A DNA stretch of 64,000 nucleotides from assembly GCA_947179155.2 (NCBI GenBank), contig OX359266.1:46986039-47050038 (forward strand). The letters are read 5' to 3'. How positions within the stretch are numbered: position 1 is the first letter of the stretch; the number at the start of each line of letters is the position of its first letter. Below, one piece after another: positions 25,701-36,800 of this stretch. The translations under genes and the position numbers were made by a program. The notes beneath the pieces are model-generated. The model searched no databases and was not told the origin of the DNA. It saw only the letters and a program-made list of their open reading frames with translations. This DNA comes from Hedera helix (lineage: Eukaryota; Streptophyta; Magnoliopsida; Apiales; Araliaceae).

Positions 25701-28248
25701 ATCCTGGTATCTGACCGAGCTCATTTATTATTTGATTTTCATCAAGTAGTAGATGGTCTTAGAGAATCAGAGCTAGCGAAGTCCTTCATCGGCACTACAA
25801 AGAGAGGCATTGGACCTTGTTACTCTAGCAAGGTTATCCGTAATGGCATAAGAGTAAGTGATTTGAGGCATATGGATACTTTTCCTCAGAAACTAGATCT
25901 CTTATTATCAGATGCAGCTTCAAGATTCCAGGGTTTTAGTTATACCCCTGACATGCTTAAGGAAGAAGTTGAACGGTATAAGAGATTTGCTGAGAGGCTG
26001 GAGCCATTCATTACTGACACGGTGCATTTCTTTAATAAATCCATCTCAGAAAAGAAGAAGATTTTGGTCGAAGGTGGTCAGGCAACCATGTTGGATATTG
26101 ATTTTGGAACTTACCCTTTCGTTACTTCCTCCAATCCATCAGCCGGTGGAATCTGCACTGGCCTTGGTATTGCTCCTAGAGTCCTTGGTGATCTTGTTGG
26201 AGTGGTAAGTGGATAATAGCATTATTTTTTTGTTGTTTTCTTTGTTGTCGCATTATCTCTCAAGGACGTTAGTTATATGTTAATTTTTCTGGTTTAAATG
26301 TTTAAAGGGACATAAAATGTGCTTTATAATTTTAATGTGTTATCAGAAGAATAATGGAGTCAGTGAAGTGGTTCAGGTCCCAAATGATTCATGTTTGTCT
26401 GACCTGTTATAATCCATTTGTGGGTGAAGCGTAAACTTAGAGGGACGCTTTTTCTAATTAAGTAAATTTGTTATTATTAGAGGCTTACCTTTTTTTTAAT
26501 TTAATTTGAGGTACTTGGTCATCAACTTTTTCTGCTGCTAGTCGGTAGTCCCTGTTTTATTGTTAAATGAGTTATATATTTTTTGGAAGTCTAAATATTT
26601 AAAGATAAACAGCATTCTATATTACTCTTATATTTTTCACTAGATACAGAGGCATTTTTGGCATACATATGGTTACTTGCCTAGTTTTGGTTCCTAACTG
26701 ACTTTTCCAATGCAGGTTAAAGCATACACTACAAGAGTTGGTTCTGGTCCTTTCCCAACAGAAATCTTGGGTAAAGTTGGGGATCTTCTTAGGTTTGCTG
26801 GACAGGAGTTTGGCACAACAACCGGCCGTCCTCGTCGTTGTGGCTGGCTTGATGTAGTTGCACTTAAATACTGCTGTCAGATTAATGGCTTTTCTTCCCT
26901 GAATCTCACCAAACTAGATGTTTTGTCGGATCTCCCTGAAATTGAGCTGGGTGTTTCTTACAAATATATTGATGGTACGCCAATCGAATCATTCCCTGGA
27001 GATCTACGTGTTCTTGAGCAATCAAAGGCAAGTTGCTTTCCTTTTTTCTATATTTCATTTTCTTGGGGCTGGGAGGGCTTGTCTCCATAATTCAACTAGG
27101 TTGATCCCTAAACTATATAATTATTCTTATTAGGTATTCCATGGCATTTTAAAGCAGTAAGCTTGAATACTAGGAAAAAATAAATGGATGCTTGAACAAT
27201 TCCCGTACTGTTTATTTATTTCTTCATATCCTTGAGTTGAGCTCTTTCCTTTTGTTTTGAAAATTTTCCTTTACTTTTGGTCCTTCAGAACAGATGTGTT
27301 TTAATGCCATGAACAGCATATCTTAGAATTTTATTGGGACTTGCGTTCCAAATGTCCATACATCTTGATTCCTAGAACGTGTAGGCATGCTTATTGCAAA
27401 TTTAACGTACAGCCAGTAGTTCCAGCTATATTCAAGTTCTATTATGCAATTCCGCATTGTTGTGACAGTGACATTTTATTCACTTCTGCCTTGTGACCGA
27501 GCATTTAGCTGGGGGCTTTTTTTTCTTATAGGGTGCTTTTTTTATGTTTTGTATGTCGTGGAGTTCGAGTGTCCTTCTATATCTTATGTTATCTCTGATA
27601 AGTTATGAAATTAATTGCTAATGCTCTTTAGTGTTATTCATTGAGGTTTGGTTTTGGTATGGTATATAGATATTTTAATAATATTACTGTTTCAGCCTAT
27701 TGCATTAATCTCTAATGCTAGGATAATGAGTGTGTGTGTGTATTCCATTATCACTTCCTTTGTTTTGTTATCCTTGTTTACACTGATATTCTGCTCCTTT
27801 AAAGTTTTGGAACTCATAACCAGATCCATCCACTACAATTTGATGCTCTGTTTCACAAATGAATCCCTCGACTTCAACAACCTGTTCTAATATTTACAAG
27901 ACAGTAACCTGCCGGAAATTGTTACAATTGTGCCCAGCCTTCTGTAAATCTTCAAACTTCTTTGCTAACTATAGGCAATCAGGCTAACATTCTCTGAACT
28001 CCAATAGATCCTGTATCAGCAATTATGTGTCTTGTTACTGTTTTTATTCACTTTGACTTGTTATCTTATGTGGTTAGGTGGAATATGAAAAGATGCCTGG
28101 CTGGCAGACTGATATCTCTTCTGTCAGAAGCTATTCTGATCTGCCAAAGGCTGCACGAGATTACGTGGAAAGGATAGAAGAGCTCGTGGGTATACCAATT
28201 CATTATATAGGTATTGGGCCCGGACGTGATGCCCTTGTATACAAATGA
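22778..28248 (+). CDS. ADSS: Adenylosuccinate synthetase, chloroplastic
   Basis: Four exons, all in phase 0: 22778-23098, 25512-26204, 26716-27027, 28078-28248, giving 498 residues. The enzyme joins IMP and aspartate, using GTP, to form adenylosuccinate in AMP synthesis. Residues 1 to about 70 look like a plastid transit peptide (Ser/Thr/Arg-rich, few acids). Then come the hallmark QWGDEGKGK loop (about 83-91), NAGHT (111-115), GTTKRGIGPCYSSK, the EGGQATMLDIDFGTYPFVT stretch in exon 2, and TTTGRPRRCGWLD (about 372-384). The protein ends GPGRDALVYK. Length agrees with plant homologues. Intron 3 starts with GC rather than GT. Intron 1 is 2.4 kb because it carries a retroelement remnant. Confidence 0.97.
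23237..23665. repeat. LTR-like segment within the intron insertion
   Basis: Starts TGTAGGGA and ends TCCCAACA, making inverted termini like those of Copia-class LTRs. Its first 200 or so bases recur from 24198. Confidence 0.4.
23237..24858. mobile_element. LTR-retroelement remnant in intron 1 of the synthetase gene
   Basis: The insert begins TGTAGGGA and ends TCCCAACA, with TATAT on both sides (23232-23236 and 24859-24863). A segment at 23237 onwards (GGGAATTAAGTT, ATATCAATAATAA, CAAGTTTTAC, GCAATACAA) is repeated in diverged form from 24198. GGCTCTAATACCAC at 24642-24655 is the complement of a tRNA-iMet-type primer binding site, implying a minus-strand LTR at about 24656-24858. The pieces do not add up to one simple element, so it is probably rearranged or nested. 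The TATAT duplication is weak evidence on its own in this AT-rich DNA. Confidence 0.55.
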
Positions 28249-29560
28249 GATGGTGGTCTCCATAAAGATTTCTTCTGTTTCAGTAGTGAGACAGCTTCTG
28301 GTGTTTGGAGAATCGAATACCCGAGAGTTGGAGATAAATTATCAATTTGGTGACATAAATTTAATTTAAGAAATACGATCTTCATATGTGGAAGGCGATT
28401 TAGAGTTTTGTAATTGAATTTATGTGAACTCTGTTGAGGTTTTGATCAGAATTCTGTTTTAGTTACCATCGGTTGCTGGTGAAACGGAGAAGCTTTTGGT
28501 TGCAGGCTTGCAGCATTAACTGTCCTAGGCTATGGTAACATTAGTACTCTCATAAATAGCGATGGGAGGAAGCTTCTCCCGTTTTGCAGGGACGATTTTG
28601 TACACAACATGTTGAAACTAATTTACAGCAATTCTTCAAAATCCGAGTAGAAATATTTCTGAACTGCAAATTTGCCCTTTTCTTTTTTTTAAATATAATA
28701 GATCGTATATTCCCTCCAATCCTGTATGTTAGTTAAATTAAAAGGCCTATTTGAATTGTACAAATATTTGTTCTTTTTAAAATAAATAAGCACATAAAAA
28801 GGGTAGATCCAAGTTAGAGGGTTAAACCCAAAGACATTGAGGCTATCATCTTCTAGGACGTTGATTTTTCTTGGTCTTTTAATCACATCTTCAAGTATTT
28901 ATTTCTTTCCAAATTACATATTTTGATTTTTTAAATATTTTCAAATTTAAAATTGAGATTATATGTCAATATAATTATGAATATCATAAGTTACTTATAA
29001 AATACTACTAATAATAAGATTTATTGTTTTAAATTTTTTTTAGAATTATATCAATTTTAAATTTAAAAATATATAAAATTAACTTTTAAAAAATCAACGA
29101 TCATCTTTCAAACATTTTCTGCTAAACACTGTTTTGAAGTAAAAGACTCCAAAGTGGGTATGCCTATTAGAGGCTTATTTTGAAATTTAACACAAATGCT
29201 CAATGTTATTGACTAATTTCAATGTTTGCCCAAGACATTTTAATGTTTTCTTAAGATAAAAAGGACAAATACACCACTATAGCTGTTATATTTTTAGCAG
29301 TTAGTTATTAAATTTTAAAAATATGCGACTAGTCGATTGAAGCGATACTTTTCATGTGAAAATATTAAAAAATTCTATAAAAATATCAATTTTCATTAAA
29401 AATCTTAAATCAAACCATTCTGTTAAATTAATTAGATATCCATTTATTTATTTTTTACTTATGTGGCATTTAAAAAAAAATCCAAATAAGAAGCTGATAA
29501 ATTAATATTATGAATAAACTTTCTTTTTTTAAAATACATTTTCTCTTACTGTAGCTAGAC
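28249..29560. other. ADSS 3' region and AT-rich spacer
   Basis: The first 300-400 bases are probably 3' untranslated region. Beyond that I see only AT-rich sequence without genes. Confidence 0.5.
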
Positions 29561-29564
29561 CCAC

Positions 29565-29586
29565 CTCTCTCTCTCTCTCTCTCTCT
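29565..29586. repeat. CT microsatellite
   Basis: Eleven CT units. Simple repeat. Confidence 0.9.
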
Positions 29587-29948
29587 ATTTATTGTTGTCA
29601 AGTAATGAATCTGAAGACTGTAACATGCTCATCGATTTTGACATTTGAATCCAACAAGACTATCTTACTTGTACTCGAGCTCGATTGTTCCTCGGACTTG
29701 TCACCAAACCAAAAATGAAGGCGAAGAACCAACTTACATTCCCTCCGAATCACCAACTCCATAATTTCTGATTGTAGCCGCTGTCCCTTCGTTTGAAATG
29801 AGCAACCGTAATATTCATCTATCATCTAAACTTATGAATCCCAAATTGAAACCCAAACTTCTTCGCCAAATCGATTACATCGAAAAATGAGTGAGAAAAT
29901 GACAGATATATGGTGTGCAACGGTGGAAGATGGTGAGATGGAGGATTA

Positions 29949-30345
29949 GGGCTCCTTCGGAAATGATTTTTTTTTTTTTTTGACTTAAAATTAAAGTTTT
30001 AATAAATTTATAAGTAAAAGTGTTCGGTATCACTTTTATTTATAAGTCGATAATTATAAGTAATATTTGTAGATGTGTTCGGCTAATAACGACTTATAAG
30101 TTCAGTCAAATTTAATATTATTAAAATATCATTTAATAAGAAGAACATTAAAAAAATAAAATATGGTATTTCTGTCATTTCATAATAGTTGACCGACTTA
30201 AAAAAATAATTTATAAGTCATTTTTTTTAAACGACAAAAATCTTCTCTCTTTTTTTTTTACTTTTTTTTAACTTATAAGTACAAAAAAAAGTTAATCCCG
30301 AATAGCTTTTTTAGTTTAATTACTTATAAGTTGGATTAAACCTAG
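29949..30345. mobile_element. Possible MITE rich in ACTTATAAGT palindromes
   Basis: The palindrome ACTTATAAGT or close variants occurs repeatedly between about 30000 and 30335, together with TTCGG-type words near both ends (CTTCGGAAATG at the left, CCCGAATAGC at the right). No exact terminal repeat or target duplication could be fixed. Confidence 0.35.
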
Positions 30346-31620
30346 ATGCATAAGGGAACTTAGACTCGGGATTATAATTTTAAGGTTATATTTATTTACA
30401 ATGATTACATTTAAAATAAAATTATTAATTTTAAAAATATCTTATTTATTTTTAAATTTAATTTTTTGACTATTATTATAAAACAACTCTGATAGCCCGA
30501 TATTTAATAATTTGATTTAGCATATTCTATTACAATTGACTAATGACTAATAAAATTGAATCGAAAACTTAAATTGTGAATAATCTCTTGCATTATTTAA
30601 TCAAGTAATAATTTCAATATAATATCTAAAATATAGAATATAGGTAATCTAATATCATATAACAGAGTCGTGACATAAATACATGCATCTATATATATAT
30701 AATGCTTAATTTCAATATTAATTGCATGACAATTATCAACTCTATAACATCAATGTCTTTAATAGATTGAGATGAGAGGGGCATGTAAAATAATGATTAA
30801 TTCTTAGCTGAGAAGGGTCTGTTAAACATTTAATTAGTGGGATGCATTTGACTTTTACCTTATAACGAAATGGGTAGTTTTTATTGTAAGACCCCGAATT
30901 TTATGAAATACAAAATTTAATTTTTCTTCATATATATTTTTTTTGAAACAGTAAGTGGTTAAATTAACAAAATTGAAAGTTAAGGATGTTATGTGCAAAT
31001 TTTATTTTGTCGGACAATATTCGCTTTGTCGGGGAATATTCGTTTGGTCGGGGAATATTCGTGCCGTACGACGGCGCCGAAATAATAAATTATTGGTGGA
31101 CCCCACAACGGAATATTTGTCGGATATAGAAAACGACAGAAGTAACCTTTTTAAATAAAAATAGTCAACGGAACTGTTAAAATACCGGTGATAAAAGAAT
31201 AGTAGCATACGGTAGTTTATGGTATTTTCTGTAGCACACGGTACTCTACAGTAACACACGGTATTGCATAGTGTCTCATATTATTGGTCTGATAATTGAC
31301 ACCGTAACTGTTACGCATCATTTCATCGATAATTGTCACTGCATAATATTTTATATTAGCAATTCAATAATTGTTGTTGCACTGTTTTTAAAATTATTGA
31401 ACCTAATAATTGTCACAATAACATATGCACAGTAATTCACATTATTGAATCAATAATTGTCATTACACAGTAACGTATGCTTTATTTTACATTATTGTTA
31501 TCTCTATTATGATGTTATTTAAACAGTTGTATTTCATTAATTTATTGACTTGATATCTAAGAGCTAACTATACTGTATTTATAACAATTAGTCATAATAA
31601 TTGAATTGATAAAGTTATTT

Positions 31621-31870
31621 GTTTATAATATAAAGTTATGTGATTATTAGGTGATATGAAATGAATGGTGTAGATTAAAGTGTGAATTATTGTTGAATAA
31701 TTGAATTGATTTGTTTATAATATAAAGTTAGGTGATTATTAGGTGATATGAAATGAATGGTGTAGATTAAAGTGTGAATTATTGTTGAATAATTAAATTG
31801 ATTTGTTTATAATATAAAGTTAGGTGATTATTAGGTGATATGAAATGAATGGTGTAGATTAAAGATAATA
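31621..31870 (+). repeat. 92-bp tandem repeat in the 5' LTR (about three units)
   Basis: The word GTTTATAATATAAAGTTA recurs at 31621, 31713 and 31805, an exact 92-base period. The third unit is incomplete. The same three units are in the 3' LTR (from 39251); the solo LTR at 50981 has five. Confidence 0.95.
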
Positions 31871-31952
31871 TAATATTTGAAATGGATGGTGTAGATTAAA
31901 AGATGATCTTTAAATGAATGGTTTAGATTAAATGAATGATAAGATTTTTGGC

Positions 31953-31960
31953 TATAAATA
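31953..31960 (+). promoter_or_regulatory. TATA box of the 5' LTR promoter
   Basis: TATAAATA in the context GGCTATAAATAGAAGCC, just after the 92-bp repeats. The same site is kept at 39583-39590 and 52310-52317. Transcription of the element would be expected to start about 30 bases downstream. Confidence 0.7.
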
Positions 31961-32286
31961 GAAGCCTTAACTTAAGGATTTTTCATAAACTTCCTTACTT
32001 GTTCTTTCTTTCTCTCTCTAAATACTTCTTGTGAAAGTTCTCTCTAAGTGTGCTTAAGTCATCTTGAGTATTTGTGAAGATATATAAGTATACGTGTACT
32101 GTTCAAGTTAATCAACCTCATTTAAATCAATATCCAGTCACGTGTTGAGGTAAGGGATACCATCTTTTTCATCTTCCATTATTCAAACATACTATGGTAA
32201 GGGATTATCATTATTTGATTCTCGATAATAATATTGTTTCTTCCTTACTCATAAGACGTGTCTTTTATTTCCATGTATTAAATTGT

Positions 32287-32480
32287 GGGAATAACCTTAC
32301 GGAGCGGATTGCCGCCTGTTGGTGAATAACCTTTCGTATTCATTCATTATTAATCTCGGAGAATAACCTTACGGAGCGGATTGCCGCCTGTTTGGTGAAT
32401 AACTCTTTGTACTCAAATTCTATTAAATTGTGGGAATAACCTTACGGAGCGGATTGCCGCCTGTTGGTGAATAACCCTTT
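32287..32480 (+). repeat. Three-copy hairpin repeat in the 5' LTR
   Basis: Three copies of AATAACCTTACGGAGCGG followed by ATTGCCGCCTGTT, each followed by GGTGAATAA. Each contains the short inverted repeat GCGG-ATTG-CCGC. Same arrangement in the other LTRs of the family. Confidence 0.85.
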
Positions 32481-33675
32481 GTATTAATTTCCTTCACCTT
32501 TTGTTAATCAAACCTGCTACGGTAAGGGATATTATTTTCTTTCATACTCCTAAATCAAAATTTATTATGGAACTATTGCTTCTATAATTCCTGAAAATAT
32601 TATATGTTCCATAATAGTTGAACTTCATTATTTCAACTGAACCTTCCTATTTACGTGAACCTTTCTATTGAATTGTAACCGTTATTCTGAACTGTGGATC
32701 TTGAATATCATTTTTAAATTTCACTCCACATCATGTTGACAATTTGGACATTATTTGAATCTGTACAAAGTAAACTTCCGATACTTATTGTTATCCTATT
32801 TCTTCTGTTCATCATTTATATCATTCTAATCATCCAAAAATCAAGCTGTTGTGAATATCTGTGGCCGGGGGCACAGATGTGATATATTTGTTGAACAGAT
32901 GATAGGTTAAAGGCGATATAATAGGTTAAAGGCGATACATCTGTTCGGTGTCTTTTATGGCACGTGGTGAATGTTCTCTTTGGCCCGTAGTGCAAAGATG
33001 AACTGTTGTTTGGTATGATTATGACCAAAGGCTGAATCTGGTATAATCATGACCGTTGGTGTTATATTGAATATCTTTGGCCCGTAGTACAAAGATGAAC
33101 TGTTGATGTGCATGATTATGATCAGGAACTGTGAATTTGTATTATCTTGACTAATGATATTTCAGATGATAAAAGTTGATGATGTTTTTCCTAAAAAGAG
33201 AACCGAGTGGACATTATAGTCTGCATTATTCTTCTAATAGATTACTCATTCCGCTGCTATTATTGATCTGAACGTTGTTTAAGAATTTAACTGCAGTTTT
33301 TGATATAAACCTTGTAGTCTATTGTATTCTATCAAGAACTCAACTGTTGAAGACTAATGATAATTTATTCGTCATTATCTTAGTCATTATATTCTTTACT
33401 GGGCTATTTGAGCTCACCCTTTCTTTTGTTCCATTGTTTTTCAACAGGAGATGAAAACATAACAGGGTCTAGCCGGGGAATGGAGTGAGGGTCCGAGGAA
33501 TAGTTATCATAGTCTTCACGTTTTGTAAAATAGTGTGACAATAATAGTGAAGACTTAGTTGTGTATTATTATACACTGTATTGTTGTACGTTGTGCTTTG
33601 TTGTAATAATTTTGTTGTAGTATTTTGACGACTCAAGTTTGGGCTGTGTGGGCCCAGATTTGGGGGCGTCACAGT

Positions 33676-33687
33676 TGGCATCAGAGC
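33676..33687 (+). other. Primer binding site, initiator Met tRNA type
   Basis: TGGCATCAGAGC lies two bases after the 5' LTR. It matches the usual plant initiator-tRNA site TGGTATCAGAGC at 11 of 12 bases. Confidence 0.85.
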
Positions 33688-33872
33688 TTAGGGATATGGT
33701 CTTTAATGGAGATCTGGGGTAGAACTAGGAGGGGAGAGACGAATAGAATCAGTCACTAGTGTGTCCTACCTAAAATAGATTTTATTATCTAATGAGTCGA
33801 TTTGAATGTAGGAACATGAAGTCATGAGTCAGTTTATTTGAACTAACATTTATTTTGTGACCACAGTTAAGT

Positions 33873-36800
33873 ATGACATCTGAAAATCAAGAGGTTAACT
33901 ATGGAATACCCGAAGCAAATGTAGCCGAGAATCAAGAGGCCCCAAACAATCCTCCTGCCAACTCAGGAAATAATGTTCCTGATAACATGATGAACGATGG
34001 ATTCTTTAGGAATTTCATACAGTTCATACAGAATCAAGGAAGAGGAAATCCAGTCAATAATAACGGTAGAAACGCTGGCAATTTGAGGATGGTCACTGTT
34101 AAGCAATTTAAAGAATTAGGACCACCTGAATTCCACGGGAAGCCTGACCCACTCAAAGCGGAGGCATGGCTGAAGCAGACGACAAAAATACTTGATGTCT
34201 TACAATGCGCTGATGATCAGAAGGTGCCATTTGCCACTTTTATGTTACGAGGTGAGGCGGACCATTGGTGGGAAGCGGTAAAACGTATCCAACCTTCAGC
34301 ACTCGAAATGTCTTGGACAGAATTCGAAGAACTGTTTAACGAGAAGTACTTCCCAGAAAGCATCCGCCATATGAAGGAAGTGGAATTCATTAAGCTGGAG
34401 CAGGGAAACATGACAGTTTCTCAATATGAAGCTAAGTTTGCTGAACTGTCTCGTTTTGCGACTCATCTAGTAGATGACGAAGCACGAATGAGTCGAATGT
34501 TCCTGAGAGGTTTGAGACTCAAAATTCGTCAACAACTTAGTTCTCATAAATTCAGTTTGTATTCAGATGTTGTAGATAGGGCTCAAAGGGTGGAGCAAAC
34601 AGATGAAACATTGCAGCCAAGAGTTAATGATCAGCATAGAGAAAGGAGTGACAACAACCACAGGAACGAGAACCATCGAGGAGGTAACCAACACTTCGGT
34701 GGTAATTCCACACCAAATAACAGAAGAGGAGAATCTAGTGGGAACAATTTCAAAAGAAAGAGATTCCATAATAATTATGGAAGGGCACCAACACCAGTAC
34801 CAACACCAGCACCGACCCTAGTTTCAAGGGGAGAAGATCGACCACCAGTGAGATGCTATAGGTGTGGTCAGGAAGGTCACATCAGCCCAAACTGTACACT
34901 GCAGTCCAAAAAGTGCTACAGTTGTGGGAAAGAGGGTCATCTTGCGCGGTTTTGTCCTGCCACAAAATCAAGTCCAGCTGCAATGATGATACCAAAAGCT
35001 AGCGCGGATAAAGGAAAATCTGTAGTTCAAGGGAGAACTTTTGTTGTGACATCCCAAATGGCGCGAAACTCGAACGAGGTGATAACCGGTAAGCTATTCA
35101 TAAATTCTCGTGAAGTCTACGCTTTGTTAGATACTGGCTCTACCCATTCTTTTATCTCACCTGCATGTGCTCAGCGTTTAAACTTAACTCCTGAAAACTT
35201 GGACTTTGACTTATCAGTTGAAACCCCATTAGGAGAAATGACCATTACATCTACTGTCTATAAATCTTGCCTAGTTCAAATCAACAACCTCACATTACCT
35301 GTTGACCTTATTTCTTTGGAGATGCGTGAATTTGATGTGATTTTAGGAATTGATTGGTTGACTACCCATCATGCTAAAATTGATTGTTTTCATAAGATTA
35401 TTAGTTTTCATATTCCTAATCAACCTGTCATGCAAATTCAAGCAACTAAACCATTGAAATCTATAACTGTTATTTCTAGCCATAAAGCCATTCGTTTATT
35501 GAAAAACGGATGTCAAGCCTTTTTAGCTCATGTCACTGATTTGAACAAAAATACGTCAAACTTGAATGATATTCCCATTGTTAATGAGTTTCCTGACGTT
35601 TTTCCTGAAGAACTTCCTGGCTTACCCCCAAACCGTGAAATTGATTTTTATATTGATCTTGAACCCGGTACCAAGCCCATTTCCAAAGCTCCCTACCGAA
35701 TGACTCCCATTGAACTTCAAGAGTTAAAAGTCCAACTACAGGAATTGTTGGATACCGGTTTCATTCGTCCGAGTGCATCACCTTGGGGTGCTCCTGTCCT
35801 TTTTGTGAAGAAGAAAGACGGGAGTATGAGATTGTGCATTGACTACCGAGAATTGAACCATGTCACCATCAAGAACAGGTACCCGTTACCTCGGATTGAT
35901 GACATGTTTGATCAATTGCAAGGCGCTCAACATTTCTCAAAGATTGATCTCCGTTCTGGATATCATCAGTTAAAGGTTAAAGCTGAGGACATTCCAAAGA
36001 CTGCTTTCAGAACTCGTTATGGGCATTATGAGTTCTTAGTCATGCCTTTTGGACTAACTAATGCTCCTGCAGCTTTCATAGACATGATGAACCGGATATT
36101 CAAGGAACATTTGGATCATTTTGTGGTTGTCTTTATTGATGACATCCTCATATACTCCAAGAGTCGCGAGGATCATGAACAACACCTGAGATTGATACTA
36201 CAAAAGCTCCGTGAAAATAAATTATATGCCAAGTTGAAGAAATGTGAGTTCTGGCTTGAGGAGGTCGCGTTTCTTGGGCATGTGATTTCTAGTCAAGGAA
36301 TATCAGTCGATCCTGCGAAGATTGAAACGGTACTAAATTGGGAACAACCCAAAACAGTAACCGAAGTCCGAAGTTTTCTGGGTCTAGCTGGTTATTATCG
36401 GAGATTCGTAGAAGGATTTTCTCGAATCGCCACTCCATTAACGCAGCTTACTCGGAAAAGCACAAAATTCATATGGAGCGAGGAATGCGAGAAAAGTTTC
36501 CAAGAACTCAAGAAGAGACTGGTTTCAACTCCTGTTCTGACCATACCATCAGGATCAGGAGAATTTGTTATCTACAGCGATGCTTCTGGCAAAGGTCTAG
36601 GCTGTGTCCTTATGCAACATGGAAAGGTTATAGCCTACGCCTCTCGACAACTCAAAGATTATGAGAAAAATTATCCTACTCATGATCTAGAGTTGGCAGC
36701 AGTCGTTTTCGCGTTGAAGATCTGGAGACACTACTTGTACGGAGAAAAAGTGGATATCTATACGGATCATAAAAGTCTCAAGTATTTCTTCACCCAGAAG

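Larger units (their letters stand above)
30885..33673 (+). repeat. 5' LTR of the gypsy element
   Basis: Runs from TGTAAGACC to GCGTCACA. It contains a tandem 92-bp repeat, a TATA box, and three hairpin repeats. Aligned with the 3' LTR at a constant offset of 7630 bases. Confidence 0.97.

Noticed and set aside
29598..29825. 75-codon minus-strand frame opening MIDEYYGCSF
   Set aside because: It has mixed, protein-like composition, but I recognise no family, splice partner or promoter. It could be a decayed transposon gene, which I cannot support.
30955..31259. Small frames of 67 and 85 codons at the LTR start, repeated in all plus-strand LTRs
   Set aside because: They recur only because the LTR recurs. 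They differ in the older copy and have no coding features.
33469..33681. Minus-strand frame of about 70 codons at the LTR end, seen in every LTR
   Set aside because: Repeated by LTR duplication. There is no sign of selection or start context, and it spans the LTR end.
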